Source: Chitinophaga rhizosphaerae (GTDB lineage Bacteria; Bacteroidota; Bacteroidia; Chitinophagales; Chitinophagaceae). From it: DNA of 64,000 bases. Location: positions 434,001 to 498,000 of the forward strand of contig NZ_RXLO01000003.1 in assembly GCF_003958645.1 (NCBI RefSeq). Reading direction: 5' to 3'. The notes below the pieces were generated by a model. That model had not been told where the DNA came from. It saw only the letters and a list, made by a program, of their open reading frames with translations, and made no database searches. Of the stretch, positions 36,656 to 45,746 are shown one piece after another. The position numbers and the translations under genes are program-made. The number at the start of each line of letters is the position of its first letter. Position 1 is the stretch's first letter.

Positions 36656-36750
36656 GCATAAAGTAAAAGAAAAGGAAGCCGCGCTAACCGGAATCCCCTT
36701 AATTTTACCCATGAATTTTTAACGTTACATTTTACGGGAGGGTTATACAC

Positions 36751-38322
36751 ATGATTATCGAAGTTAAAATACCTCAGGTAGGAGAATCGATCAGCGAAGT
36801 TACCATCGCTAAATGGCTGAAGAAGAACGGCGAATTCGTGCACCAGGACGACGTGCTCTGCGAGATGGAGTCCGAAAAAGCCACACTGGAACTGACCGCC
36901 GAGAAAGCCGGCGTGTTGAAGATCGTGGCCGAAGAAGGTGCCACCATCAACATCGGTGACGTAGCCGCCACTATCGACACAGACGCTACGGAAGGCGTAA
37001 CACCGCAACCAGCCGCTCCGGCAGCAGCAGCAGCGCCCGCCGCCACCGCCCCGGCCCCGGCTCCCGAAGCCGCCGCCCCGGCCGCGCCCGCGTCCAACAA
37101 AGGCACGATCGATATCAAGGTCCCTACCGTTGGGGAGTCCATCAGTGAAGTAACCCTCATCAAATGGATCAAACAAACCGGCGAATATGTGGAAAGGGAT
37201 GAAGTGCTCTGCGAGCTGGAATCCGAGAAAGCCACCTTCGAGCTGAATGCCGAAGAAGCCGGTATCCTCAAAACCATCGCGAAAGAAGGCGATACGCTGC
37301 TCATCGGCGACGTAGCCTGCCAGATCGATACATCCGCCGCACGCCCGGCCGGCAAGGCCCCCGCGCCCCAGGCCGCTCCTGCAGCGCCGAAAGCCGCTCC
37401 CGCCGCGCAACAGGCCCCGGTTACCTCCATCCCCAACGATGTGAAAGCCAGCCCCGTTGCCGCCGCCGTGCTCGCCGACAAAAAAGTGGACCCCGCCAGC
37501 ATCAAAGGGTCCGGCGCCCATGGCAAGATCATGAAAGACGACGTGTTCGCCGCCCTGCAGAACCCCGGCGTGGCCATCGGCCAGGAGCTGTTCTCCCGCG
37601 CAGACCGCCGCGAGAAAATGAGCAACCTCCGCAAAACCGTTTCGCGCCGCCTCGTGGAAGCCAAAAACACCACGGCCATGCTCACCACGTTCAACGAGGT
37701 AGACATGACCAACATCATGGCCATCCGCTCCAAATACAAGGAAACCTTCAAAACCGCCCATGGCGTGAACCTCGGTTTCATGAGCTTCTTCACCAAAGCC
37801 GTTTGCTTCGCCCTGCAGGAATTCCCCGCAGTGAACGCTTACATCGATGGTGACGAGATCATTTACCACGATTATTGCGATGTTTCCATCGCCGTATCCG
37901 CGCCCAAAGGGCTCGTGGTACCGGTGATCCGCAACGCCGAAAGCCTCGGCATGGCAGACATCGAGAAGAAAGTGGTAGAACTCGCTACCAAAGCGCGCGA
38001 CAGCAAACTCACCATGGACGAGATGACCGGCGGTACCTTCACCATCACCAACGGTGGTGTGTTCGGCTCCCTCATGAGCACGCCCATCATCAACATCCCG
38101 CAATCCGCCATCCTCGGCATGCACAAAATCCAGGAACGCCCCATGGCCGTTAACGGCCAGGTCGTGATCCGCCCCATGATGTACGTAGCCCTCAGCTACG
38201 ACCACCGCATCATCGACGGCCGCGAATCCGTAAGCTTCCTCGTTCGTGTGAAAGACATGCTGGAAAATCCCGAGCAGCTCCTGTTCGGAAAGGATCCCGT
38301 GAAAGCGCTGCTGAAAGTATAA
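36751..38322 (+). CDS. sucB: Dihydrolipoyllysine-residue succinyltransferase (E2o) with two lipoyl domains
   Basis: A 523-residue E2 component. Two lipoyl domains are visible: the first with Lys43 in ESEKATLEL, the second with Lys160 in ESEKATFEL, joined by an Ala/Pro-rich linker (about 84-116). An E3/E1-binding domain (near 225-265, with [13 protein letters not shown]) and the catalytic acyltransferase domain follow, with His485 and Asp489 in SYDHRIIDG. Most E2o proteins, such as that of E. coli, carry one lipoyl domain. Adjacent to sucA. A hairpin downstream ends the operon. Confidence 0.92.
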   Translation: MIIEVKIPQVGESISEVTIAKWLKKNGEFVHQDDVLCEMESEKATLELTAEKAGVLKIVAEEGATINIGDVAATIDTDATEGVTPQPAAPAAAAAPAATAPAPAPEAAAPAAPASNKGTIDIKVPTVGESISEVTLIKWIKQTGEYVERDEVLCELESEKATFELNAEEAGILKTIAKEGDTLLIGDVACQIDTSAARPAGKAPAPQAAPAAPKAAPAAQQAPVTSIPNDVKASPVAAAVLADKKVDPASIKGSGAHGKIMKDDVFAALQNPGVAIGQELFSRADRREKMSNLRKTVSRRLVEAKNTTAMLTTFNEVDMTNIMAIRSKYKETFKTAHGVNLGFMSFFTKAVCFALQEFPAVNAYIDGDEIIYHDYCDVSIAVSAPKGLVVPVIRNAESLGMADIEKKVVELATKARDSKLTMDEMTGGTFTITNGGVFGSLMSTPIINIPQSAILGMHKIQERPMAVNGQVVIRPMMYVALSYDHRIIDGRESVSFLVRVKDMLENPEQLLFGKDPVKALLKV

Positions 38323-38343
38323 TTACCGTAATTGTATATCGAA

Positions 38344-38372
38344 AGAAGGGCGACCGCTGTGGTCGCCCTTCT
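38344..38372 (+). terminator. Hairpin after sucB, probable terminator
   Basis: AGAAGGGCGACC, loop, GGTCGCCCTTCT (38344-38372), a perfect 12-base stem. The T run after it is poor (CATTT), so termination may be partial. Confidence 0.65.
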
Positions 38373-38380
38373 CATTTGGA

Positions 38381-38506
38381 TCATTTCTTCCGGAGGAAAT
38401 AGACCGCCGGCGGCCTGCCCGTCCATAATTTCAGCGTATCCCCGGGAAATGTATACGTTGCCGGATCTTCGGTGATGCCGAACGATTCCGGCCCGGTGAA
38501 ACACAT
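38381..38506 (-). other. Possible 41-codon open frame or remnant gene end
   Basis: A minus-strand frame runs from the ATG at 38506 to a TGA at 38381 and reads MCFTGPESFGITEDPATY, then a DTLKLWTGRPP stretch and a FLRKK end. It has the residue mix and third-base usage of real protein in this genome, and the frame stays open 84 bases upstream of the ATG. It could be a short unrecognised gene, the tail of a decayed gene, or chance. Confidence 0.3.
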
Positions 38507-38576
38507 TACACGACCGGCCGCATTGTGGGGGCCTTGATAAGGTGGGTTTCGAAATGCGGCTTTCGCGGGATAGGTT

Positions 38577-38584
38577 TATCTTTG
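38577..38584 (+). promoter_or_regulatory. -7 promoter element of the RNA methyltransferase gene
   Basis: TATCTTTG, exact TAnnTTTG, ending five bases before the ATG at 38590. Confidence 0.58.
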
Positions 38585-38589
38585 CGCCC

Positions 38590-39753
38590 ATGACGCGATG
38601 GGAAAATTACCTCCGGTCGGCCGCAGCCGTGCTGGAAGAATACGATGGCAGCGTGCCGCTGCACCATTTTCTGAAGCAATTCTTCAAATCGAGACCCCAA
38701 ATGGGCAGCCGCGACCGTAAAACCGTCCAGCAGCTGGTCTACCGCTATTACCGGCTGGGCCGCTGGCAAACAGATATGCCGGTGGAAGACCGCCTCCTGC
38801 TGGCCACCTTCCTCTGCGAAAACGCTCCGGACGCCATGCTGGCATCCCTGCGGCCGGAATTCGCCAAACACATTTCGTCATCATTGGCCGAAAAACTGGC
38901 CATCGCGCAACTGGACTGGGATCCCGCTGCCGTATTCCCCTTCCAGGCGCATCTGTCGCCTTCCATCGAGGCCGGTGAATTTACACGGTCCTTCCTCCAG
39001 CAGCCCCGCCTTTTCATCCGCGCGCGCCCCGGTAAAAGGAAAGCGATCGTCAGGCAACTGGAACAGGCCGGCGTAGTGTACGCGACTGTCGGGACAGACG
39101 CCATCGCCCTTCCCAACGGCACCAAAACCGAAGCCATCCTGCCGGAGAAAAGCTGGTACGAGATACAGGACCTCTCTTCCCAGGAAACCGGGCTGCGGTT
39201 CCATCCCAAAGCGAAGGAATACTGGTGGGACTGCTGTGCTGCCAGCGGGGGCAAATCCATTCTCCTGCACGATCATCAGCCGGATATCCGCCTGTTGGTG
39301 AGCGACGTCCGTTCTTCCATCCTCGATAATCTCCGCAAACGCTTTGCCGAAGCGGGTATACGGGATTATGCGTCGCGTACGCTCGATCTCACCGATCCCC
39401 GGCTGGGCGGCCATTTACCGCATACTTCGTTCAACGGCATCATCCTCGACGCGCCGTGTACCGGTTCCGGCACCTGGGGCCGGTCTCCGGAGAATCTGTA
39501 TTACTTCGAAGCGGCGAAGATCGCGGAGTATGCTGCGCTGCAAAAGAAGATCGCGAAGAACGTGTCGAAGTTCCTGGCGCCTGGGGGAACGCTTGTGTAT
39601 ATTACCTGTTCTGTGTTCCGGGAAGAGAACGAAGACGCGGCCGCTTTCCTGGAGCGGGATTGCGGGCTTCGGATCGTGGAAAGTACGGTGGTGGAAGGGT
39701 TCCGGCGGTTCGCGGATTCCATGTTCGTGACCGTAGCGCAACGGGATAAATGA
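38590..39753 (+). CDS. RsmB/NOP2-family RNA (cytosine-C5) methyltransferase
   Basis: A 387-residue SAM-dependent methyltransferase. The start MTRWENYLRSAAAVLEEYDG is used because a promoter element lies just upstream. The N-terminal NusB-like helical part (about 1-130) is followed by a PUA-like stretch and a Rossmann domain with DCCAASGGKS. Both m5C cysteines are present: Cys in DAPCTGSGTW and Cys in YITCSVFREEN. Closest in style to RsmB, which modifies 16S rRNA C967, but the target is not certain. Confidence 0.85.
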   Translation: MTRWENYLRSAAAVLEEYDGSVPLHHFLKQFFKSRPQMGSRDRKTVQQLVYRYYRLGRWQTDMPVEDRLLLATFLCENAPDAMLASLRPEFAKHISSSLAEKLAIAQLDWDPAAVFPFQAHLSPSIEAGEFTRSFLQQPRLFIRARPGKRKAIVRQLEQAGVVYATVGTDAIALPNGTKTEAILPEKSWYEIQDLSSQETGLRFHPKAKEYWWDCCAASGGKSILLHDHQPDIRLLVSDVRSSILDNLRKRFAEAGIRDYASRTLDLTDPRLGGHLPHTSFNGIILDAPCTGSGTWGRSPENLYYFEAAKIAEYAALQKKIAKNVSKFLAPGGTLVYITCSVFREENEDAAAFLERDCGLRIVESTVVEGFRRFADSMFVTVAQRDK

Positions 39754-39757
39754 TAAT

Positions 39758-39785
39758 AAAAAGACCCCTCCGATCGGAGGGGTCT
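39758..39785 (-). terminator. Terminator of mnmA
   Basis: AGACCCCTCCGATCGGAGGGGTCT (39762-39785) is a perfect palindrome. Five A at 39758-39762 become a T run for minus-strand transcription leaving mnmA at 39809. The converging methyltransferase gene may also stop here. Confidence 0.78.
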
Positions 39786-39808
39786 CATATTGTTCGTAAG
39801 TTTTTTCC

Positions 39809-40900
39809 TTATCTGCGGATGATGCCGCCTCCCAGCACATCGTCTCCTTCATAGAAAACGGCGCTTTGCCCGGGCGCGATGCCTTTTACCTGTTCGTAGA
39901 AATGTACTTTGGTGAGGCCTTCGCCGCCCTGATAGAGGTTGGCGAGGGTGCCTTTATCTTTGTAGCGCACCTTCACGACAGCTTCCATGCCTTCGGAAAG
40001 CTGGTCGTATTTCACGAGGTTGATGCCGCCCACATTCATTTCCGATCGATTCAGCTCCACTTCGTCGCCCAGCACCACGGTATTGGTTTCGGGGATGATT
40101 TCGGTGACGAAGATGGGGCGGCCCAGGGCGATGTCGAGCCCTTTGCGCTGGCCGATGGTGTAGAAGGGATAGCCTTTGTGCTTGCCGACGATGGTGCCGT
40201 CTGCCAGCACAAAATTGCCGCCGTCTACCCGTTCTTCGAGCCCTTCCACCTTGCGTTTGAGGAACCCGCGGTAATCGTTGTCGGGCACGAAGCAGATTTC
40301 ATAGCTTTCCGCTTTTTTGGCCAGTTCAGGGTACCCGAAATCGAAAGCCATCTGGCGGATCTCCGTTTTGCGGTAGCCGCCCAGGGGGAGGAGGGTGCGT
40401 TTGATGACGTCTTGCTCCAGGCCCCAGAGCACGTAGCTTTGGTCTTTGGTTTCGTCTACCCCCTTGCTGATGACGCCGCGGCCGTTTTCCTCGCGGATGC
40501 GGCCGTAGTGGCCGGTGGCGATGAAAGCGCAGTCCATGGCGTCTGCCCGTTTCATGAGGGCGCGCCATTTGATGTGGGTATTGCAAAGCACGCACGGGTT
40601 GGGGGTGCGGCCTGCGAGGTATTCGTCCACGAAATTATTGATGACGAAATCGCCGAATTCGTCGCGTATATCGAGTATGAAGTGCGGGAAGCCATGGTGA
40701 ACGGCGGCGGCGCGGGCATCGTTGAAAGAATCCAGGTTGCAGCAGCCAGTTTCCTTTTTGGAGGTCCCGGCGGAAGCGTAATCCCAGGTTTTCATGGTGA
40801 TGCCCACTACTTCGTATCCCTGCTCATGGAGCATAAGGGCGGTCACGGTACTGTCGATCCCACCGCTCATGGCTACCAGCACTTTTCCATGCTTGCTCAT
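39809..40900 (-). CDS. mnmA: tRNA-specific 2-thiouridylase
   Basis: A 363-residue enzyme that thiolates U34 of tRNA-Lys, -Glu and -Gln. The PP-loop SGGIDST lies near 13-19. The catalytic cysteines are in NPCVLCN (near 102) and YEICFVPD (near 200), forming the persulfide pair. The central and beta-barrel domains end at GGGIIRR. It has its own -7 element, TAATTTTG, at 40921-40928, 20 bases upstream of the ATG. Confidence 0.93.
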   Translation of the reverse strand: MSKHGKVLVAMSGGIDSTVTALMLHEQGYEVVGITMKTWDYASAGTSKKETGCCNLDSFNDARAAAVHHGFPHFILDIRDEFGDFVINNFVDEYLAGRTPNPCVLCNTHIKWRALMKRADAMDCAFIATGHYGRIREENGRGVISKGVDETKDQSYVLWGLEQDVIKRTLLPLGGYRKTEIRQMAFDFGYPELAKKAESYEICFVPDNDYRGFLKRKVEGLEERVDGGNFVLADGTIVGKHKGYPFYTIGQRKGLDIALGRPIFVTEIIPETNTVVLGDEVELNRSEMNVGGINLVKYDQLSEGMEAVVKVRYKDKGTLANLYQGGEGLTKVHFYEQVKGIAPGQSAVFYEGDDVLGGGIIRR

Positions 40901-41092
40901 TTTCCTAACGGTTTAGCGTGCAAAATTACTGAAAATCCCCGGAACGAGGGGGCCGGGCCTATAGATATCGCTGATAGCCCATAGGCGGAACCCAGATGCC
41001 GTCGGATGAAAAAAATTCAATATCGAGGGATTTACAACGATTGATATCCCATTTTTGTCTAAATTCTTTAATAATTCGTCAAAAAAGTCGCC

Positions 41093-41122
41093 GGCTAATT
41101 TTATATTTATCGGAAATTAGCC
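41093..41122. promoter_or_regulatory. Inverted repeat upstream of uxaB
   Basis: GGCTAATTT (41093-41101) and AAATTAGCC (41114-41122) are perfect nine-base arms with a 12-base spacer, 24 bases before the uxaB ATG. Its size and position suit a regulator site of the hexuronate operon, but it does not match the GCAAACGTTTGC palindrome found elsewhere in the locus. The rest of 40929-41092 shows nothing. Confidence 0.5.
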
Positions 41123-41146
41123 TGACATATTATAAAATTTGAATGC

Positions 41147-42646
41147 ATGCTACCTCGTTTGAATAGGCCACACGTTATGAATCACCCCGAGTGGGGCGTT
41201 ACATCGGATCATTTTCAGTTACCGGAAAAAATTTTGCAGTTCGGGACCGGCGTGCTGTTGCGCGGGTTGGTCGACTACCTCGTGGATAACGCCAATAAGC
41301 AGGGCGTGTTTAACGGGCGCATCGCCATCGTGAAAAGCACCGATGGTGGAGATGCGGGAGCGTTCCACGCGCAGGACGGACTGTTTACCACCCACATCAA
41401 AGGCGTATCGCAGGGGAAGCCCGTCGATCAATACCTCATCAACGCTTCTGTTAGCCGTGTATTGCAATCGAATGCAGATTGGGAGGCGGTGTTGGAAGCG
41501 GCATGTCAGCCTTCCATGGAAATCATCGTTTCGAATACGACGGAAGTGGGGATACAATATGTGGAAGAGAACGTGGGCGCCGGGGTGCCCGTGTCTTTCC
41601 CCGGCAAACTGCTCGCCATCCTGTACGAACGCTACCGCAGGAAGCTCCCCGGCTTCGTCGTCATCCCTACCGAACTGGTGGTGGATAACGGGAAACTGCT
41701 CCACTCGATCGTCATCAAACTGGCGGCATTCAATCAAATGCCGGAACAATTCATCCAATGGATCAGCCAGGGCAACCGCTTTTGCAGTTCGCTGGTAGAC
41801 CGCATCGTGCCCGGCCGCCCGAAAAACCTCCCGGATTGCTGGAAAGAAGCAGGATATGAAGATGAACTCTGGATCGATTCGGAACCCTTCCTCCTCTGGG
41901 CCATCGAAGGAGACGCCGGCGTGGCGCAGAAACTGTCTTTTCACCAGGCAGACGACCGGATGCTCATCGCCCCCAGCATTACCCCATACCGCGAACAAAA
42001 ACTCCGCATCCTCAACGGCAGTCACACCGCCGCGGTGACCCTCGGCTACCTTTCCGGGCTGAACACCGTCTACGAGTGCATGCAAGACCCTTATTTGCGC
42101 CGGTTCTTCGAAACCGTGGTGAAGGCCGAAATCCTCCCCACGCTCGAAAACCTCGGTCCGCAGGTGGCCACCTTCGCCGCCGACGTGCTCGACCGGTTCG
42201 ATAACCCGTCCATCGAGCACAAACTCATTTCCATCACCTTCCAGCAAAGCAGCAAAATGAACGCGCGGAACGTGCAGACCATGCTCCGGTACCGCGAAAG
42301 CAAAGGACTGCTGCCGGAAATGCTGCTGCTCGGGTTCGCCTGCACCCTGCTTTTCCTGAAGCCAGCGCGCGAACATGACGGTAAATTCCAGGGCCGGCGT
42401 GGCGATCAGTTTTATGACATCACCGACGAAAACGCCGCGATATTCGCTGCCTACTGGAAATCGGTTGTGAAAATGGGCTACCCCGAAATATCCGCCATGG
42501 TACGTGATATTTGCGGGGACGACCGACTTTGGCAAACCGATCTCAACCAACTGCCCGGTTTCGCCGATACCGTTACCGATCATTTGCTTGGCATGATGCA
42601 GAACGGCGTAAAGGAATATATCATCCACCATTCCAAGGTTTTATAA
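41147..42646 (+). CDS. uxaB: Tagaturonate reductase (altronate oxidoreductase)
   Basis: A 499-residue member of the mannitol dehydrogenase family that reduces tagaturonate to altronate with NADH. The N-terminal QFGTGVLLRGLVDYLVD near 29 is the dinucleotide-binding loop. The conserved VSNTTEVGI, VIPTELVVDNG, and the catalytic KLRILNGSHT region near 284-293 fit UxaB. First gene of an operon uxaB-uxaC-kdgK-kdgA-transporter. The ATG at 41147 is used; 41177 is an alternative. A nine-base inverted repeat sits upstream. Confidence 0.9.
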   Translation: MLPRLNRPHVMNHPEWGVTSDHFQLPEKILQFGTGVLLRGLVDYLVDNANKQGVFNGRIAIVKSTDGGDAGAFHAQDGLFTTHIKGVSQGKPVDQYLINASVSRVLQSNADWEAVLEAACQPSMEIIVSNTTEVGIQYVEENVGAGVPVSFPGKLLAILYERYRRKLPGFVVIPTELVVDNGKLLHSIVIKLAAFNQMPEQFIQWISQGNRFCSSLVDRIVPGRPKNLPDCWKEAGYEDELWIDSEPFLLWAIEGDAGVAQKLSFHQADDRMLIAPSITPYREQKLRILNGSHTAAVTLGYLSGLNTVYECMQDPYLRRFFETVVKAEILPTLENLGPQVATFAADVLDRFDNPSIEHKLISITFQQSSKMNARNVQTMLRYRESKGLLPEMLLLGFACTLLFLKPAREHDGKFQGRRGDQFYDITDENAAIFAAYWKSVVKMGYPEISAMVRDICGDDRLWQTDLNQLPGFADTVTDHLLGMMQNGVKEYIIHHSKVL

Positions 42647-42652
42647 TCGCAT

Positions 42653-44047
42653 ATGAAACAATTCCTGTCCGAAAACTTCCTGTTGCAAACCGAAACCGCC
42701 CGGCGCCTGTATTTCGATTATGCGAAAGACATGCCGGTGATCGACTATCATAACCACCTGCCGCCCGACGAGATCGCGCAGAACAAGACGTTCGCGAACA
42801 TGACGGAGATCTGGCTGAAGGGCGACCACTATAAATGGCGCGCCATGCGGGCCAACGGTGTTTCCGAAGACCTCATTACCGGCGGGGCAGACGATTTCAC
42901 GAAATTCCGCATGTGGGCGGAAACCGTGCCCTTCACCGCCCGGAACCCGCTCTACCACTGGAGCGCCATGGAACTGTTGAACCCGTTCGGCATCCGTGAA
43001 ACCCTCAACGGCAGCAATGCCGCCAGGATTTACGAAACTTGCAACGCACAACTCCCGCAATATTCCACCCGCAGCCTGCTGCAGCACTTCAACGTGAAGG
43101 CGCTCTGCACCACCGACGATCCGGCGGATTCGCTGGAGCATCACAAGGCTTTGGCGGCCGAGGGTTTCGGCGTCAAGGTGCTGCCCACTTTCCGGCCAGA
43201 CAAGGCGATGGCGGTGGAAGACCCTCCGGCATTCAAAGCCTACCTGGACAAACTGGGCGCCGCTGCCGGGATCGAGATACACAGCTATCATACGCTCATC
43301 GAGGCGCTGAAAAAACGCCACGATTATTTTCATGCCGCGGGTGGCCGCCTGTCCGACCACGGCCTGAATTACTTCATATACAGCGATTTTACGGAAGCTG
43401 CGCTGGAAAACGCTTTCCAGCAAGTATTCGCCGGCCGCCAGCTAGACGCCGCCGCTACCGCGATGTTCAAATCCGCGACGCTGCATTTCATCTGCCAGTG
43501 GAACCACGGGAAAGGCTGGGCGCAGCAATTCCACGTAGGAGCGATCCGGAACAACAACAGCCGGCTGCTGAAAAAACTGGGGGCGGACGCAGGTGTGGAT
43601 TCCATCGGCGATTGGGCCATGGCGGAGGCGATGAGCCGATTCTTCGACCGGCTGGACGCGAACGATCAGCTGGCCAAAACGATCGTGTATAACCTGAACC
43701 CTTCCTACAACGAAGTTTTCGCCACCATGGTGGGCAATTTCCAGGACGGAAGCGTGGCCGGCAAAATGCAGTTCGGTTCCGGATGGTGGTTCCTCGATCA
43801 GAAAGACGGCATGGAAAAACAGATGAACGCCCTCAGCAATATGGGCCTCATCAGCAGGTTCGTGGGCATGCTGACCGATTCGCGGAGCTTTTTGTCGTAT
43901 AGCCGCCATGAGTATTTCAGGAGAATATTGTGTAATTTGTTCGGCAACGACGCAGCGAACGGAGAATTGCCCGCCGACATCCCCTGGATGGGCAAAATGG
44001 TGCAGGACATATGCTATAACAACGCCAAGGCGTATTTTAATTTTTAA
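42653..44047 (+). CDS. uxaC: Uronate isomerase (glucuronate/galacturonate isomerase)
   Basis: A 464-residue amidohydrolase-fold enzyme converting galacturonate to tagaturonate and glucuronate to fructuronate. Metal and substrate motifs include DYHNHLPPDEIAQN near 27, TTDDPADSLEHH near 152, FRPDKAM and a C-terminal FSYSRHEYFRR-like segment. Its stop overlaps the next start by one base (TAATG), so kdgK is translationally coupled. It is the entry step for galacturonate in this locus. Confidence 0.92.
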   Translation: MKQFLSENFLLQTETARRLYFDYAKDMPVIDYHNHLPPDEIAQNKTFANMTEIWLKGDHYKWRAMRANGVSEDLITGGADDFTKFRMWAETVPFTARNPLYHWSAMELLNPFGIRETLNGSNAARIYETCNAQLPQYSTRSLLQHFNVKALCTTDDPADSLEHHKALAAEGFGVKVLPTFRPDKAMAVEDPPAFKAYLDKLGAAAGIEIHSYHTLIEALKKRHDYFHAAGGRLSDHGLNYFIYSDFTEAALENAFQQVFAGRQLDAAATAMFKSATLHFICQWNHGKGWAQQFHVGAIRNNNSRLLKKLGADAGVDSIGDWAMAEAMSRFFDRLDANDQLAKTIVYNLNPSYNEVFATMVGNFQDGSVAGKMQFGSGWWFLDQKDGMEKQMNALSNMGLISRFVGMLTDSRSFLSYSRHEYFRRILCNLFGNDAANGELPADIPWMGKMVQDICYNNAKAYFNF

Positions 44048-45045
44048 TGCAACCAGTATCAGTCATCACTTTCGGAGAGATTTTATTCCGGCTTTCGCCC
44101 GAATGGGCCAACCATTGCGCGGCCATGTACGTGGGCGGCGCAGAAGCCAATGTAGCCGCGGCCCTGGGCACCTGGGGCGATAGCGTGGCGTATATCAGCA
44201 AAGCGCCGGACAACGGGCTCAGCCGCCAGGCCATGGCACAGCTGGAAGCCGCGAACATCCGGACAGACAGGATGCTTTGGGGGGGCGACCGCATCGGGGC
44301 GTATTACCTGTCGCAGGGCGCCGATCTGAAAAACGCCGAAGTGGTGTATGATCGCAAATATTCCAGTTTCAGTGAGATACAGCCGGGAACGGTGGATTGG
44401 GATGCGCTGCTGGACGGGGCCAACTGGTTCCACTGGAGCGCCATTTCGCCCGCGCTCAACGCCAACGCGGCGGAGATTTGCCGGGAAGTGCTGGAAGCGG
44501 CTGCCCGGAAAGGGATGACCATTTCCACCGACCTCAATTACCGCAGTAAATTGTGGCAATACGGCAAATCGCCGCTGGACGTGATGCCGGCGCTCGCGCA
44601 ATACTGCCATGTGATCATGGGCAATATCTGGGCGGCGGAAATGATGCTGGGCGTGCCCGTCAACCAGGAGGCCATTGCGGGGAATACGAAAGACGGGTAT
44701 TTGCAGGCAGCGCGCGAATCTGCGGCGGCGATCATCGGGCAATTCCCGAAATGCGACCGGGTGGCGTTTACGTTCCGGTTTTCGGACGGGCCCACGCACA
44801 ATTTGTATTATGCCGTGTATTATACCCAGGGCCAGCTGTATGTGAGCCGGCAATATGAAACGAACGATGTGAAAGACCGTGTAGGCAGCGGCGATAGTTT
44901 TATGGCGGGATTGATACATGCGAACCTGCATGGGCTCGATCCGCAGCAGACCATCGGTTATGCCGCCGCATCGGCTTATACGAAGCTTTTCAGGACGGGA
45001 GATTTCAACCTCACGCCACGCGAAACGATCACGCAAATGATGTAG
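44047..45045 (+). CDS. kdgK: 2-dehydro-3-deoxygluconokinase (PfkB-family sugar kinase)
   Basis: A 332-residue ribokinase-fold kinase that phosphorylates 2-keto-3-deoxygluconate to KDPG. GGAEANVAAALGTWG near 36 is the substrate-binding signature and DRVGSGDSFMAGLI near 278 contains the catalytic Asp. Family membership is certain; the substrate is set by context between uxaC and kdgA. It ends three bases before kdgA. Confidence 0.87.
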   Translation: MQPVSVITFGEILFRLSPEWANHCAAMYVGGAEANVAAALGTWGDSVAYISKAPDNGLSRQAMAQLEAANIRTDRMLWGGDRIGAYYLSQGADLKNAEVVYDRKYSSFSEIQPGTVDWDALLDGANWFHWSAISPALNANAAEICREVLEAAARKGMTISTDLNYRSKLWQYGKSPLDVMPALAQYCHVIMGNIWAAEMMLGVPVNQEAIAGNTKDGYLQAARESAAAIIGQFPKCDRVAFTFRFSDGPTHNLYYAVYYTQGQLYVSRQYETNDVKDRVGSGDSFMAGLIHANLHGLDPQQTIGYAAASAYTKLFRTGDFNLTPRETITQMM

Positions 45046-45048
45046 CAA

Positions 45049-45711
45049 ATGACAACGCAACCAACGATAATCTTACAAGCATTCGAAAGCACGAAAGTGA
45101 TCCCGGTTTTTTATCATGAAGATCCGGAAGTCTGCGCCGAAGTGATGAAAGCCTGTTATACAGGCGGCATCCGGGTTTTCGAATTTACCAACCGCGGAGA
45201 GCAGGCCCGCCAGAACTTTGCGCACCTGCGCGATCTGAAAGCCGCATCCATGCCCGATATGCAGTTGGGTATCGGTACCATCAAGAACGTTGTCGACGCG
45301 CGGACCTTCACCGATATGGGGGCCGATTTCATCGTTTGCCCCGTGGTGGACCCCGAAACGGCGACGTATTGCCAAAGGGCCGGCATCCTCTGGATCCCGG
45401 GATGTATGACACCTACGGAGATTTCCGTGGCGGAGAAGAACGGTGCGGCTTTGGTGAAGCTCTTTCCCGGAAGCGCCCTCGGCCCCGAATTCGTAAAAGC
45501 CATCAAGCCGCTGTTTCCCGGACTGAAGTTCATGCCCACCGGCGGCGTGGAACCGGAAGCCGCCAACCTGAAAGCATGGTTCGGCGCCGGTGTGGTATGC
45601 GTGGGAATGGGTTCCAATCTTATACCGAAAGATATTCTTGCAGACCGTGATTGGAAAAGCCTTGGAGAGAAAATTAAGCAAACGTTTGCATTATTGCGGT
45701 CATTACAGTAA
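45049..45711 (+). CDS. kdgA: KDPG aldolase (2-dehydro-3-deoxy-phosphogluconate / 4-hydroxy-2-oxoglutarate aldolase)
   Basis: A 220-residue class I aldolase that splits KDPG into pyruvate and glyceraldehyde 3-phosphate. The Schiff-base Lys137 lies in ALVKLFPGSALGPEF and the conserved Glu45 in VFEFTNRG. The last codons hold a LacI-type palindrome (45678-45689), so the coding end doubles as a regulatory site of the following transporter gene. Confidence 0.9.
   Translation: MTTQPTIILQAFESTKVIPVFYHEDPEVCAEVMKACYTGGIRVFEFTNRGEQARQNFAHLRDLKAASMPDMQLGIGTIKNVVDARTFTDMGADFIVCPVVDPETATYCQRAGILWIPGCMTPTEISVAEKNGAALVKLFPGSALGPEFVKAIKPLFPGLKFMPTGGVEPEAANLKAWFGAGVVCVGMGSNLIPKDILADRDWKSLGEKIKQTFALLRSLQ
45678..45689. 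promoter_or_regulatory. LacI-type palindromic operator upstream of the hexuronate transporter
   Basis: GCAAACGTTTGC, a perfect 12-base palindrome with the central CG of LacI-family operators. It lies 57 bases upstream of the transporter ATG, within the end of kdgA. Its TTTG half sits 20 bases before a TAATTTG element, so it overlaps the likely -33 box. The same palindrome recurs at 53905-53918. Repressor identity is inferred from the LacI gene at 57832. Confidence 0.68.
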
Positions 45712-45746
45712 TTTGTAGTGATCATACCTTAAACAACTCAACTGAC

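Noticed and set aside
33893..36712. A 939-codon open frame antisense to sucA
   Set aside because: It lies opposite a certain gene and has no recognisable domain. Strong GC bias at third positions leaves few stop codons on the opposite strand, and the same happens opposite sucB, lysC and uxaB.
41093..41122. LexA-like box before uxaB
   Set aside because: It contains GCTAA and TTAGC but with a much longer spacer than the five bases at dinB and the repressor gene, so it is treated as a separate site.
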